This document shows positions 39,918-53,896 of a stretch of DNA of 64,000 nt, one piece after another. The notes under the pieces were generated by a model. The model was not told where the DNA came from. It saw only the letters and a program-made list of their open reading frames with translations, and did not search any database. Where the stretch lies: NCBI GenBank assembly GCA_037389465.1, contig JAZARR010000237.1:1860001-1924000 (forward strand), in the 5' to 3' direction. Numbering within the stretch: the first letter of the stretch is position 1; every line of letters begins with the position of its first letter. The position numbers were made by a program, and so were the translations under genes. This DNA comes from Baylisascaris procyonis (taxonomy: Eukaryota > Nematoda > Chromadorea > Rhabditida > Ascarididae).

Positions 39918-42900
39918 ATGTTGGCATCAACTGTGTCTCGTATTAGTCGGTCGATGGCGAATACGTCACGGAGGTGCCTCACATCGAAGCAACTTATCTA
40001 CGAGAAGTACGGCGATCCACTAAAGGTGGGTGTTTTATAGTCGTTATTAATTCATTTCTCTGTACCACTTTTCCATTATCCCTACGACGCAACATAAAGC
40101 GACCGCATTTTTTGTATTTTTCTTTATTCCATAAAGCGTAGTATTTTTTTTTCAATTAGAGCGCCCTCATCGTGTCAGAAATATCAAGCGGTAAATTTTA
40201 AGTCGGTGAGCGCATTGTATAGCTCTCTCAGATCCGGTTTTGTACTTTATTGACGAAACTCTATTTGTTACAGATGGAGTTATAAACGTTTTTGATATAG
40301 CGTAAGGTAAGGGCTCGTGTCGTGCAAAAAATGACTGCCGTTCAACTCAACGATGTTGTCTAAACAATTGAGATGAGTTCGCATTGTGTTGGGTTTCTTC
40401 TGTGAAATGAATTTCCGATCACTCTAAGTGCACTATGAATTGGTGCAAAAGCGATGCGTCCATGTAGAGAAATAATTTTAAGGATATATGACACGTATAA
40501 CCTATTCATTTCGGCATGAAGTAGCAAATCCAGCTCAGTGAATTGTTCTTGAAAAAAGTAAACTACTTTTCATATCTGAAATTTCAGCATGTCTGATTAA
40601 TCACGGAAGTGAATTGAATAGCATTCCTTATATTTTGCTGCGTTGTTTTATACACCTAAATTATCCCCAACAAATCTTCATCTGTTTGCGCTGCTTGCCC
40701 CATTTCCTTTAATTTCAATATTATTTATCACTTGTTTCTTATGAGCCTTTAAAAGTAACTCGCAATATGATCACTCACTTTCATTCCACTTCCGCTTCTT
40801 CCGATGTTGCGATCGATGAAGCATGAGGGGTTTAGTTTCCTCGACGGTTTTTCTCTCTTTTTTTCTTACCTAAAGTATTGCGTATGCTAGCTTTATTTGT
40901 TGTGTTCCGTGCGCGCCCTCCAAAATGAGGAACAAACTTTAATTAACGATTTTGGCTCACCTTATCACTGGAATATGTTGTGGCAAATTGCTTTACTTTG
41001 AAGTCATGAAAGAGCATTTATTGATCAAAAAGCAAAAGATTCACGAGGCATTATTGTGACCCCTCACTACATTCAAAACATCAGCGCGCGGTTGAGGCGA
41101 GCGTTGAAAGTGCCATTGCTGCTTTCAAATGGTAGTGCGATATCTGTTTCTTTCGCGATGGGTCGTGTCTTTCATATCGTTTAACACGACCAGCGATAGT
41201 TACGTCGGCTTCATTTTGTTGTAAATTTATCATCACGCATCAGCCGTACAAGTTTTCATGGGAATGTTTTAGCGCCTTTCTCTCTATGTTCGTTATTTCT
41301 GCATTGTTATCTGCAAGCATTTAAATGAGGAGATCGGGTCCTAAGATTACTGAATATAGTGGGATGTTACTGCTTCAGTTCATTTGAGCGATCTGAATTG
41401 CATCTCAAAATTGAAGAAATTTCTTTCGGATTTATGAAGAGAGGTGTGACTTCAGCCAGCCACAAGCGTTAATTCATCGAAGAAAAAGGTTTTTTTCCAC
41501 TGCTGGCCCCATTTCTTTCCCTTTTAATATAATTCATCAGTTGTTTCTTACGAGGCTTTAAAAACAACTCGCAATATGACCACTCAGTTTTTTTCCAATT
41601 CCGCTTCTTGTGATCTTGGGATTAGTTTATTCTACGGCTTTTCTCTTTTTTTTCTTACCTAAATTATTGTGCGTGATAGCTTTATTTGTTGTATTCCGTG
41701 TTCGTCGTGGCGTTAACCAGTAAGCGCTGTCATCAACGCCTCACCTCTAATGGTTGGCACGTAATTTCAACGGTAGTGCAAATAGTTGGGTGCACATTTA
41801 TGCGTTTAATAAGAGCGAAAATGAAGGGCAAACGTTATAAACGATGTTGACCAGAAATCGCTTTCGCTTAAAATCCTGTGAAAAAAAAAAGAGGGGAGGG
41901 CGCTCTCTGGAACTGTTCCATGAACGATGCTCAACGAATCGGGGACGCATTTGTCGGACACCCACTTCGGTTTCTTTTGCCTTTTACTGAGAAGGCCGGC
42001 GTGGCGTATATTTCATGAAAAACTTTCTTTGAGTCCAAGCTAGCATTATCTTTTCTGGATACGTTCCCAACCAAAAAATCAAGGATCCTCTAAAGCAACT
42101 TTCAGCTTCTTTTTAACTGATGTTTTGAAGGAACTGTTGTGATATCGGTTGTACACAGCCGTCCCAATATTGACAATAATGGCAGCTAACGCTTCCTTTG
42201 AAGCGCTCTTATTTTTTGCTTCGTATGTGATCGTGTATGTGCTCATGGTCGGTTAACAGTCGATGGCCTGAGTGGCGTCGAATTTTTTGCATTACCTTGT
42301 TGAAGATTGCTTACATGCTTTTAAGTGCTGAAAAGCTCCCGAAAAAATAAACTAGAAGAAGCCATTGCTGGATTAAACTGACAGATAGATGAAATGATTC
42401 TATACATTTCTATGCAAGCAGCAATTGTAATAAGTCATTCTCGGGTTCTGTGCCGAAATCCACAAGTCCGTATTGTGTTGGGTTTCTTCTGCTAAAATGG
42501 TTGCGATTGATGGCTTCACTGTTCTCGGAATTTGCGTATGCAAAATTTCACATTTGTAAGGCAGAACGATTGATTAAACAAACCAGCAAGCGTTAGTAAA
42601 ATACCACGGGCACGGCCTACAACGTGCCGAATGTGCGAAGTGTGAAGCTGACCTGCTATTAAGGGAACGGTGCACCAAAATAGAAGGCGGGCATGCGTGA
42701 GGGGGTTGGCGGAGCAAGATTAGGGGTGCAAAGACCGTTGCTTTCAGTTTCTGCTTGCAAGCCTAGACTGCCGCCCCCGCCTACTACGACGCAACTCTAA
42801 ACCTTTAGCTTGATACTTGTTGAAGCCACATTCACGCAAAACTGCGACTCACCTCCCTAGGTGGGCTCTCAGTTCGATATACCCCTTCAGCACTTTAGTA

Positions 42901-45900
42901 ATATTCATTGCTGACGTTCTCGCTGCGAATATTGGCTTTCCCGGTACTACAGTAAGAGGTTTACAACACTCTTAGTCAAAAACTGTAGAAAAGAGAGGTG
43001 CTTCCCATTCGGCCGGCAGAATCGACAGAATTTAACACGGAATGATGTTGTAGATTGATCGCGAAGGCATAGGTACAATCTGACAGCCAAGTATTTAAAC
43101 TCGTATGGACGGTCTATTGCAACATAAAAGCAAACAAATTTGTCAGGGGGTCGATTGGGTAATTGTTCAGAGCGAGGGCCCAGCCAAAAAAGTAAAGGAG
43201 AAAAAAATCGGAAAACTTCCCCACGAAGGACAGTTTTGTCGGAGCAGGGAAGGCAACGAAAATGTCGGGGAATTTCAGCACGACGGAATCCGCGAAAAAG
43301 AGCAGTGCAAGTTGTGGGCTTCATTACACAGCGGTTGCTGAAACATTACAAACTTGGGAAAATAAGTAAACGCTACAAACCTAGCAAGCTTATTTTTGTT
43401 GGGTGCTGCAACATGTTGTCTGGATTGTTGGGTGGCGGAAGCGATCCCATAAAAAGGACCCCTCAAAAAAAGCCATATGGCCAGCTGTGGTGGCAATGTT
43501 TGCATTGAATAGTTGCAACGACTTTTACGATTGTTTGGAAGCTTATATCACTCGTACATTTACACAAGCTGTAAAGTTAATATGGAAATTGGCTGTGACT
43601 ACCCTGCCACCATGATGTGGTACAGCTTTATAACGAGAATGATATCCTGGTTTCTTCGCCTTCATCGATCTTGGAACTTCAGGTGCATTTATTTAGGTAC
43701 TCGAGCTGAAGACCGTTGAGATCCCAGAGAAGCTAGAGATGAACGAGATCAGAGTGAAGTGGTTGGCAGCACCAATAAATCCGGCCGACATCAACCAAGT
43801 GCAAGGAGTCTATCCGATCAAACCACCTCTTCCGGCCGTGGGTGGCAGTGAAGGATTCGCTGAAGTCGAAGCGGTATGTGGAAAGTCTCATATTAAAGCG
43901 CTAAACTGGCACAGGAAGCATAAGTCTGTAATTGATGCATACTGAAAAACACGCCTACGTAAAACTTGGTATTCGATGAGCATTGTGAGTGGCGCTGTAG
44001 TGTTTTTCAGGAACTCTTGAAAAATGCAATATTCTTGATGTGACAGCGGCCGCCTTCGCCTTTCTTTACAGTTGAAGTTCTGGATTTGTTCGAACGTTTT
44101 ATCGATTGCTTTACCTTTACTTTACTTTTATCTTATACCTTCACACTCTCTTTACAGCCTTCCTTTGTCAAGTCGCCAAGAAATCATATTAATTTACTTT
44201 TATCTTATACGTTCACACTCTCTTTACATCCTTCCTTTGTCAAGTCGCCAAGAAATCATAGCCGACGAATATTCATCATTATTTAGCTAAGGAAATTACT
44301 TTAATATTAAGTGCACTTTTCCTGACTTTGCATTATCAGGTCTTATTTATTTCTTCAATATTACGTCATATTCACGTTGGCAGGCGATTAGCCATTCCCA
44401 TTTATAACTTTTATTTGGTTGCTTCTTTGCTTGCTGTTTATCTGGAAGTTTTTTCAATCGTATAACTATACTTTTGAAGCAACGGAAGAGGGGTGGATCA
44501 AAGGACTGCTTCTTTTGAACCCTTTCAGGAGTGATTTCTTGTTTGAGTAAGTTTCATGAAAATTTGCGGTCTTTTTTTACAACTCAGGTTTGTTCTCATC
44601 AGTGATGTTTTCTGAATGTCAACAGTTTCAGTTTTTTATCACTTTTCTTATATGAGCCTCCAGAAAGACTGGATACAATGATGAAATGCTGATTGGGAAG
44701 GGGGAGGGGCTTATGATGGCAGGTTAAACTGGTGTGGCATTTAAGGACTATCGGCAATTGCCATTTTTTATAGATAAAGCATACCGTTTAAAGTTTAGTT
44801 AATTAGATGGCAATTCGAAAAGAATGTTGATTAATTTCAGGCGGGGGCAGGTGTGGTCGATCTAGAACCTGGTGATTGGGTAGTCGCTGCACATTCAGGA
44901 CTCGGTTGCTGGCGCACGCATGCTATTTACACTGAGAATGACGTTATCAAGATTGGAAAGGATATACCGTTTGAGGCGGCGGCGACTTTCCAGGTAAGTT
45001 TTATACGCATTCTTAAGCGAAGAAAAGATGGGGATGTTGGCAGGGGAGGGGGAGGGAGGCATGGAAGAGGAGAAGGGAAAGGAAGTATCAATAAAGTACA
45101 AAGTCATAGTCGATTGCCGTATCGGTTTCTTTGTTCAGTTCCGTAGATGATGCGTGAACAAGGGATACTCCACTGTTGTTCAGAGTTCTTTATTTGAACA
45201 TGTTTGGAATGAACGTATTGTGGAGCTGGTTTAGATTCATTTTCAAAGACTGAGGACACATTTTATTGTCGTTGGTATTTTTCGCATTCCTGATTTATTC
45301 TTAAAAATTGAGTTGATGGACGCCCATCCCATTAGAATCTTTGTTTGCGTTGATTTTGTCTGCATCGGCAGTTATGTTATTCATCTAGGAAAATGCATAC
45401 TGATCATTATTTCGTTGCTGTGCAATGAATTTTACGCTAAATATCACCTTGGTGGGTTGGGCTGCAGGAAGTATCAACGTTGTATGGCACTTCCCGTTAT
45501 CATAGGTTTTTACAGCTGTTAAAACTGAACGAGTTGGACCCATGATTGCGTGGAATTTACAGAAATCTCTTTCTTTGATAGAGTCGAGGGTCGACCATTG
45601 TTTTTTTTTTTAACTCAAAAGTTCCTAGTAACACTGTAAATGCTTTGAGTGTCGAAGGAGTGTTATTTCCTAGATGCACAACTGTTGGAGACTGGCAGTG
45701 ATAATATTTGCAACGCAGCAAAGAATAAAAATCCGATTGTCTGACCACGCTGATAAATCAGAGAAAATATGGCGCGGCGACGACCAGTACAAACTTCAAT
45801 TGTGATGGGGAAGTAAACTGCAGGATGAAGAATGTAGATGTAACACCTTTTGTGAAAATCATAGGTAACAGAAGAAACCATGCTGAGGCGTTATTTGAAA

Positions 45901-48900
45901 GGTTCACCGTAGGCACATAACTGCAACTAATGGTGCAACGAAACGCCAGTTTTCTCACAAACGAATGCATCCGTTATCTGGCGCTTGCATGTTGGGGGGT
46001 ATGCCATGCAAATGCAATATATACTATTCATCAGTACGTACAATTTGAACTCTTAACTGTTTGCTAGCTCTTCAGTTGTACTGATATTATCTTCTTATTC
46101 ACCGCATTAATTGAAAGCTTAAACATTCATCCGAGCAAATAGGGATAGAAAGGTACATGTCGATGTATCGTTGCACCATCACCACTATGATACGGAAGTT
46201 TGAAGAGGAGGCGAATATTTTGTGCAAGGAAAGATTTTTTTAAAGCTCTATAGCTGTGCTGCCTTTGCGTGAAAATTCAAATGGTTTTCAGGAGGTTTTC
46301 TCACAAAGTTATGAATTTTAGGTGAACCCTCCTACAGCGTATCGGATGCTGAAGGATTTCGTGGATCTCAGATCAGGTGACCTTGTCGTCCAGAATGCTG
46401 CCAATTCTGCTGTCGGAAGAGCAGTCATTCAGGCTGGTGTTGTATATTTGCGTTAAATGGTCATTCATAGTATAGGCGTTATCTATCAATATAGTGAAGA
46501 AGTTTCAATGCAGCCACGATCAGTCCGGAATGGAATTTAATGCAGGGGAGAGGGAGACGTTTTTGGTAGTTGATTTTGCTTCCATGTCCTCGCAGCAAAT
46601 GCGCTTCCTTCAATAGGCGAATGTTCCCAGCTTGTTATTAATGAGGGTTGCTCTGGGTGTATGCACGCACTTATCTGTCCTCTTGTCCGTTGCTCTCAGT
46701 TCCCTGCTGAGAATGGCTGCAGCAATAGGCTTTGGTATTTTGAACTCCTTATTTAAGAAAAAAAAAATGTAGCAAAGCACTTGATATTCAATTGAGTTCT
46801 TGGAATTGTGGGTGTGTGAGGTTATGCTGGGTGAACTTTTCTAAATTGATGTTGTCAACCTTACTTCTTAGTTCACTGCTGCGGTAGAACTCGATTATAA
46901 AAAGGACTTGCGGAAATAGTTGAGACATAAGTTTGCTGCAATCGCTGAGAGATTTGGATTATATAGAAGGCAGGCAATGAGAAAACTGGAATTACTCTGC
47001 AAGTTAAAGAAGGGAAAATGCTACCTGTGTATCGGACTGACTAGGTTTCCAACAATGAAATGAGGACACGTTCGCAGATCAAGAGGACATATAGTTGATG
47101 GTGCAAGGAAGGCGTGGATGGTTGGTCCTATGTGCTGCATGAGGGATAAAGGTTAGACAAGGTGGTAATAGAATGGATGCTGTTGCACATGAAGCGATTG
47201 CTTAGAAGACGACCGATACGATCAACTGACATCTTCAGGACAGCGTTTCTGAAGTTATGGATGATACTTGCAAGAAAAAAATGAAGGCGGTGCTTCGGTT
47301 TGCCACATGGTGCCGGTTTTTTTAGTAAGAGAAGGTGGGAACTAACTTGAATAGGTAACGAAGTATTTGCATAACTTTTCGAAAATTGCACTTTTCGAAA
47401 ATTGCATAGAAGGTTGGTCTTTCATTTAAAAAATTTTGCGTAGCAACTTACACAGTGGCTGCTGTCAGTAAATTCTTTTTAGATAGCGCATGCGCGGCGC
47501 ATACGTACAGTGAACGTGGTTCGCAAGCGACCGAATATTGATGAACTGGTTGCTGAGCTGAAATCATTAGGAGCCGACGAAGTTTTTACAGAGGAACAGA
47601 TGTTGAAGGAGGTTAAAGGAAAGGTCGGGCTTCAGTTTTTCTTCCGGTACATTCCAATGTATTGGCTAGCCACAAGTGAGTAATTACTGATTTTATGATA
47701 CTATAAGTAACTTTTTCTGAAACCATTAGAAAAGAAGAAACTTAATTGTTATTGGTGGCGTGTTCCTTTGAAATTGCGGAGATTAGGCAACTTTTCTGGG
47801 TGAATCAGCTTTCTTATGCGGCATTGTCGCTGATGGGGAAAGCGAAACAAACTTCTTTCACTTCTTCATATAATAGCTCATTTAAAAATGACGCAGAGAG
47901 CGCAACTTGGTCATTTTTACTACATATTCATTAACTGTCACCATTACAAGAAGCAGCTGTTCATCTTTCACAAGATTCGTTTGGGCGTGGACGTACCACG
48001 GTGTCGTCGTGGACATTTTTCAGGACTGGAGTCGGTTGACGAGGTTGAGTTGGGATTTTTCTCAGGAAATTCGCAAGCTTAGTCGTCCGGCGACGGAACA
48101 TCGTTTTAGTTAGTAGTCTATAAATTTTGGCGAGTAGAAAGTGCAGCAGGGCAAGTGAAGATGCTGTTGCAGGCAAAAGGTGCGAAACTGGCACTGAATT
48201 GTGTGGGTGGCAGAAGCGCACTGATGCTGGCTACTTGTCTTGCCAAAAAGGGTATTATGGTTACGTATGGCGGCATGAGCAAGCAACCGCTACAGGTATT
48301 TCCACTCTTTTATTAGTTGAATCGTTAGCAATTCTCATTCTTATTTCTTCCTTCCCCTTCACATAGGACATTTGTTGGTTTGGTCATGAAAGACTTGTAC
48401 TACAAACCACATTCGTATTAATTTATCATATGAATTCAATGAGTCGAAAGAACATGCTGGGAAATGGCCGCTACTTGAAATATTTAGGAGAGGAGAAGAC
48501 AAATTTTTAAAAAGTATCTCAATTTAATTCTAGCAGGTGCTATTATTTCTGACGTTTACGTGAAACATTTGTTTTTAACTGATTTCCGATACTTCGCATT
48601 TCGATCGTTCTTTAGGTCACTTCAATAATTTCTTGCGGTTTTAAGTATCAAGTTCTGTGCTCCGTAGAGCGGTACATCGTGGGAATTTTGCGTATTATCG
48701 AAGTGAAGGGGAGAAGTAGTCGAACTGTGCACTGTCCAAGGTTGTTCTTGAATTTGTTTTTGCAGTCCTCTTCAGCACAAAGCATAACTTATTTAAAGTC
48801 GACTTCCATTGCCACCATCGATCGCGTTTATCCCACGTAGATGTTTTGAATTGAAAGGGGGAGGGAGGAGGGGGGCAGGGGAGCAGTAGCTGCGACTTCA

Positions 48901-51900
48901 TATAATATTAATGCTCATAGAAAGAAAAAGGTGAAATGTGGACCGATTTCGCTTGTGGGAAACGATGCGGTCGAAACGTACAGCGGTGGAAGTGGAGTTG
49001 GGTATAGGCAAGATGCAATGCTCGATGAAGTTTATTGGCATTATTGACTGATGGAAGAAAATAGGTAGTCGGATGTGCAGCAGAGACATTCCTTCAAAAA
49101 TCGTTTAGATGAATATATGGTGAACATAAGTTTAAATTTATTGATATCTTCGGATTTTAAATGATAGTTGTATTGTATATTCGCTAAACTTGCGCCACCT
49201 TGCACTTTACAGGTACCTACCGGGCCGCTGATATTCAAGGATATTAAATTGGTTGGGTTCTGGATGTCACACTGGTACACCTATCCCGAGCATAAACCTG
49301 TGAGTTTCTGTTGTTTCTTTTACGATTCCAGTCAGTTTCTGTGGCTGGAAAAGTGGTGATTACCACAGTTTCTGTGGTAGTCACTACAGTTTCCATGGCA
49401 GAAACCATTGAAAGGTTTTTTTCTCATGGTTAAGGAAGCTTTTGGACATTGACAGTTTTGAGGAAGTTTTTTTTTTTTTTTTTCATTAGATAACGTGGAA
49501 CATCGCGCAGGCAAGTTTTGTTGGTGGGCAAAATCCAGGAATGGGAACTTAGAAAATTTTTCTTCTGTAGTTAACAAACATCGGTTATAACTCTTTTGCT
49601 TCAGTAAATTTTTACTGCTATTCCGCTTTAGTGTAGAGAGTCAAGTAGGCGTCTTTGGTGGTTTGTTGATATGTTCGTCGGAATTCCACGCCTCGGGGTA
49701 CGGAAATATCAGGAATTAGATTGGTGGCGAAGTAGTACAAAAGCGAAAGGGTTTGAGAAATCACTTCACCCCTTTTCCTATAATCCTAACAACACGCAGA
49801 AGTAAGCAGGGGGTTCGAGGACGGTGTTAGCTCCCCTTGTGGGTTAATTCCCTTCGCGAGAGTAAATAACTTTGTTTATGAAGATTTGGGAACGTAATAA
49901 TAAATGGATGTATAATCTTAGATAATGAATTAAGGAATTATTTTTTCCATAACTCCGGCTGGGGCGGGAGTCTCTCTCGTGCGTGAATTCTCTCCGTCGC
50001 AACTTACGACCTCTTTCTGAATGCTTCGGAACCGTAGGTTAGTGGTGGAATTGGAACTGTGGTAGACCGAGTGACATAGTGGGTCAGACCATGGTATATC
50101 AAGTATAAGCGGTAGATCAAAACACTATCGATAGATTCTTGAACCCCCTGCTTATTTCTGCGTGCTGTTAGGATAACAGGAAAAGGAGATGAAATGATTT
50201 CTCAGACCTTCTCGCTTTTTGTACTACTTCGCCGCTCAATGCAGTTTCCGATATTAGAACGCGGTAGGTCAAACCTACTATTATCATTTGATCTTCGAAT
50301 GGTAGGTGATTGGTATTCCATCTACTATGGTTTGGTCTGCCACATGGTTTCATCTGCTATAGAGTAAATCAAGGTAGATCAAATGATAGTAGTGGGCTTG
50401 GTCTACCGCGTTTTTCGATCTACCGTGGCAGATCAAATACTCATGGTTGATGAAACTATTTGACCCATCATGATACATCAGAAACACCGATGGTAGATCG
50501 AACTTTAGCGGCAGGTGTGAACGCGGTAGATCCGCCAATGGTGTTTTTGATGCATCATGGTGGACCGAACACTGTCATCAACCAGTAGTATTTGATCTGC
50601 CATGGTAGATCGAAGACACTGACGGTAGATCGAAAACACCACTGGCAATCGATCTGCCGTCAGTGTCTTCGATCTACCGTGGCAGATCAAATGCTACTGG
50701 TTGATGACACTGTTTGATCCGCCATGATGCATCAAGAACACCAATGAGATCAAAGCCGAAAACGCCACCGGTAGATCAAAAAATTTGATCTACCGGTAGA
50801 TCAAACTTTTTGATCTACCGGTAGATCAAAAATTTGATCTACCGGTAGATCAAACTTTTTGATCTACCGGTAGGTCAAATTTTTTGATCTACCGGTAGAT
50901 CAAATTTTTTGATCTACCGGTAGATCAAATTTTTGACCTACCGGTGGATCAAATTTTTTGATCTACCGGTAGATCAAATTTTTTGATCTACCGGTAGATC
51001 AAATTTTTTGACCTACCGGTGGATCAAATTTTTTGATCTACCGGTAGATCAAAAAATTTGACCTACCGGTAGATCAGTTGTGGTAGATCAAAAACACCCC
51101 CGGTAGATCATATTATTCGATCCACCAAACCGCTTGACCTACCATACCAGTGGTAGACCAAAAACACCGCCGGTAGATCATATTATCTGATCTACCAAAC
51201 TGTTTGATCAGACAGTTTGGTAGAATAAATAATATGATCCACCGGTGGTATTTCTGGTCTACCACTGGCATGACAGATCAAACAGCTTGGTAGATCGAAT
51301 AATATGACCTACCGGCGGTGTTTTTGGTCTACCTTTGGTATGGTAGATTGAATACAGTGGTAGATCAAATGACCAAATCCTGTGCTACATGGAAATCAGC
51401 AATGACAGATCAGAACCACTGGTAGAGAGCAAACTATTGGGCCTACCATGGCATATCAGAAACACCGCCGGCAGACCAAAATCAGTGGTAGATCAAATAT
51501 TAGCGGTAAATCAGAACATGGTAGATCAAAGCTACTACTGCCATGGATCGACCTATGGTGGATCAAGCCATGGTAGGTCAAATACAAGTAGTAAATCAAA
51601 CCGGCAGACCAAACTATCTGATCTACCATGGTTTCAACCACTTGTATTTGACGTACCATCGTTTGACCTAACATAGGTCAGTCTACGATAGATCAAATGA
51701 TAGTAGCAGGTTTGACCTACCATGTTCTGACCTACCGCTAATATTTGATATACCATGGGGAGGTTCCTGTGCATTGCAAAGATCGAAAGCATAGAGCTGG
51801 ATCAAACTTTGGTGGATCAAAGTCAAACTTTGATCTACCCTTGTAAATCAAAAACACCAATGGTAGATCAAACCACTGAAGATCAAATACCAGTAGTAGA

Positions 51901-53291
51901 TCTACCACTATATCCGATCTGCCCTGCTTTCATCCGCCGATGGTTTGTTCTACCACTGGTAATTGATCTACCACGGCCTCATTCATTATTGCTCTATCTA
52001 CCGCTAGTCTATCTGATACAGAAGCCTGCTTAATACAGAACATCGCTTATCATTTTCAGTGAGCGAAAATTTCGGAGGTTGAAGTTGAAACGAAGAGTAC
52101 TGGATGAGAATATGCAGCAAAGGTCCTCACACTGTGGAAAGTGAATCTAGCCGTTGCACTAGGAGGTAATTCGCACCAAATACATAAGCCCGATCATCGA
52201 AGATTTTGTAAAGAAAAAAAAGCAAATGTTCATAGTGATCCCCTCAGTGTCGAAAAATCCCACATCAAACCTCACTCCTAAGAGCCCTTTATGTCCCCGT
52301 AAAAAGAATAAGCGAAACTGACCTCCCTCTCCTCGTCCTCCGTAATATGTGACGTAAAACCGCCGACATTTTCGAGCCGATCCAAGGAAGAACTGAAAGC
52401 AAACATCACAAGCTAAACCATAAAAAAAAAGATTTTTAATTAAGTGATCTATCTTTTTGGCGGTTTTCGACCCAAAACGAACAGCGAAAGAGATCGGAAA
52501 AACAATAAGTCGTCGAAGGATTGACTGTCAGGGCAGGAAGGTGGAAATCAAATAAACAACCTTGCATAACACTCCATTAATTCATTTCTTCACTAACTTA
52601 TCTACATGATAAAGAACAGCCGCCCTTACACGATACATTGCAAAGCATTTAAATGAGAGATCGGGTCCTACGATTATTGAATATGTCCGGCAACTGAGGG
52701 TCCCCTAGATTTCGTGACTCGAAAGTTGCTGTTACCAATTCGTTACAACTGCCGAGTTCAACACTGATGTCTCATGACATGACCACATCAAGTAACTATC
52801 TTAGGAATATGCAACTGTGTGCTATTAACATCCATTACGCATTCATCTGCTGAATACACAATTCTATTCCTGTCTGCGACCACTTTTGAACACCATTTCT
52901 GGTGGGCCCATAACTACAACAAAAAACATGAAATAATTGCCCAGCCGTCACGACCACATTGCTTTGAGTAATATTTGTTAAAGTAAAAAGTAAGTAGAAC
53001 CGAAGGTCCTTTAAATTTATTAATGAAATCGACCTTAAACTTCCATTTACTTCTATAAAAGCAATCCCAGGGAACATTAGTCACTTTGAGCTAAGGCTCA
53101 GAGTTATTCAGCTAATGCAAGCGTTGTAATGGTTTCAGCAACGTGAGGAGATGTTCAAGGAGTTGGGTGAAATGGTGCGAACCGGTCGTTTTAAGACGCC
53201 GCATTTTCAAAGAAGGCAACTGGAGGATTGGCAGAAGGCATTGGCTGACGCAGTCAGCTCAGCGGATAAAAAACAACTTTTCGTTTATTGA
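39918..53291 (+). CDS. mecr-1: Mitochondrial trans-2-enoyl-CoA/ACP reductase (MECR)
   Basis: This is a complete gene for the NADPH-dependent reductase that performs the last step of mitochondrial type II fatty-acid synthesis; it belongs to the medium-chain dehydrogenase family. Exons: 39918-40025, 43697-43873, 44841-44993, 46322-46432, 47483-47623, 48110-48295, 49213-49299, 53139-53291. They give 371 residues, matching family length. The first 20-odd residues are Arg/Ser-rich and lack acidic residues, as in a mitochondrial presequence. Family blocks: [14 protein letters not shown] (with the likely catalytic Tyr), [46 protein letters not shown], the nucleotide-binding [31 protein letters not shown], and [16 protein letters not shown]. 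Exon 4 ends either at a GC donor (CAG|GCTGGT) or, 4 nt later, at a GT donor paired with an acceptor at 47486; length and frame are the same. Exons 1-3 are partly duplicated at 54931-59930. Intron 7 carries a palindromic satellite. Confidence 0.94.
40690..40915 (+). repeat. Direct repeat in MECR intron 1, copy 1
   Basis: Shares a series of blocks (CTCGCAATATGA, TTCCGCTTCTT, TTTCTTACCTAAA, TAGCTTTATTTGTTGT) in the same order with 41497-41712. The copies differ at perhaps 15-20% of positions, so this is an old tandem-like duplication or two insertions of one element. Confidence 0.75.
41497..41712 (+). repeat. Direct repeat in MECR intron 1, copy 2
   Basis: Second, diverged copy of 40690-40915, about 800 bp downstream in the same orientation. 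Both copies recur reverse-complemented in the right arm as part of segment C. Confidence 0.75.
44121..44264 (+). repeat. Two-copy 72-bp tandem repeat in MECR intron 2
   Basis: Two head-to-tail copies of a 72-bp unit begin at 44121 and 44193, starting TTTACTTTTATCTTATAC and containing TTTGTCAAGTCGCCAAGAAA. They differ at a few positions. The pair is also present in the right arm at about 55581-55724. Confidence 0.85.
44994..46321 (+). other. MECR intron 3
   Basis: A 1.3-kb intron that lies just inside the spacer of the inverted duplication, so it is present once. I see only short unsupported open frames and no repeat. Confidence 0.5.
49704..50255. repeat. Foldback element in MECR intron 7
   Basis: 49704-49818 and 50139-50255 are reverse complements at about 85%, sharing GCGAAGTAGTACAAAA, TTGAGAAATCA or its variant, and GCAGGGGGTT near the inner ends. 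The 320-bp loop is not repeated. It directly abuts and partly overlaps the palindromic array that begins near 50090. It resembles a non-autonomous foldback transposon. Confidence 0.7.
50090..52030. repeat. Half-site array built on GGTAGATCAAA, in MECR intron 7
   Basis: The 11-bp half-site GGTAGATCAAA, its reverse complement TTTGATCTACC, and close variants (GGTAGACCAAA, TGGTAGATCGAA) recur dozens of times across 1.9 kb on both strands. Linkers often contain AACACC or CCATGG-like words. Larger inverted repeats are nested inside, for example about 51149-51190 against 51288-51337. No open frame of interest and no flanking protein gene is associated with it; it lies wholly within an intron. Confidence 0.85.
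50757..51080. repeat. Core satellite: 13 palindromes at a 25-bp period
   Basis: The half-site GGTAGATCAAA is joined head-to-head with its own reverse complement to form a 22-bp perfect palindrome centred on CCGG. I count 13 centres whose CCGG begins at 50767, 50793, 50818, 50842, 50867, 50892, 50917, 50941, 50966, 50991, 51016, 51041 and 51066. Spacing is 24-26 bp, mostly exactly 25. Units are joined by short A or T runs. A few have A-to-G or equivalent changes (GACC, GGATC), but the palindromic centre is never broken. Confidence 0.95.
52040..53138 (+). other. Distal part of MECR intron 7
   Basis: This holds a fragment at about 52635-52670 (GCATTTAAATGA...GATCGGGTCCTA) that matches 41314-41350 in MECR intron 1, so a dispersed repeat family is present in both introns. 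The rest shows nothing recognisable. Confidence 0.5.
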
Positions 53292-53896
53292 CTGATTTGT
53301 CGGCATATGAAACACGTATTTCCTCATTCATCTTGATTGCTCAGTCCTAGTCATATCTCTAATGGTTTCAGAAAAAAAACCCGTATCCTCATTTTTAATT
53401 GCACTTTTTAATTTTCGTGGATAGTGCTAACCTATTTCAGAATGGCCTTTCCCGATGAATTTTAACTATGCAAAAAATTGTTGATCTTAAGTTTTTCGTT
53501 TTCTAAGAGTTTGCGTAGCTCTTGATTGCTTACTTACATTTCACGTCCAAATGTTGGTTGCGTGTATGCATTGTTCACTCATATGGATATCATAAAACTT
53601 AATTCCACCTTATCAATGCCTTTCAGTAGATGACTGGCTTTAATTTTTGGTGACTTTTTATGTAAATGCTTTCTCTCCTCCTTTCCCTACCCCCGTTTCT
53701 TAGAGCTGCATCCTGTTTTCGGCTTGACTGAGAATATGCCAGATAAGCAGTGGAAGTGGATGGTCCAAAGTGGTATTTTTTGCGTGCGGTTTAGTTTCTA
53801 TTTTTTATTTGTTTCTGGTATAAGTACCTCGAAGTGACAAAACATACATAACCTCGGAAATCATTGTGGAAAAAAATAGCAGTGTGAATGTGTAAA
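53292..53896. other. MECR 3' flank
   Basis: About 600 bp of AT-rich DNA between the MECR stop codon and the candidate minus-strand exon. It should contain the MECR 3' UTR. I see no canonical AATAAA close to the stop codon. Confidence 0.4.

Larger units (their letters stand above)
37400..44909. repeat. Inverted duplication, segment C (left copy, 7.5 kb)
   Basis: This 7510-bp segment is repeated reverse-complemented at 54931-62448 (7518 bp). Sampled stretches differ at about 0-3% of positions, apart from a dense patch at 43840-43950. It spans the MECR upstream region, exons 1 and 2, and the first 69 nt of exon 3. The inner end falls inside exon 3, right after the codons for GLGC. Confidence 0.95.
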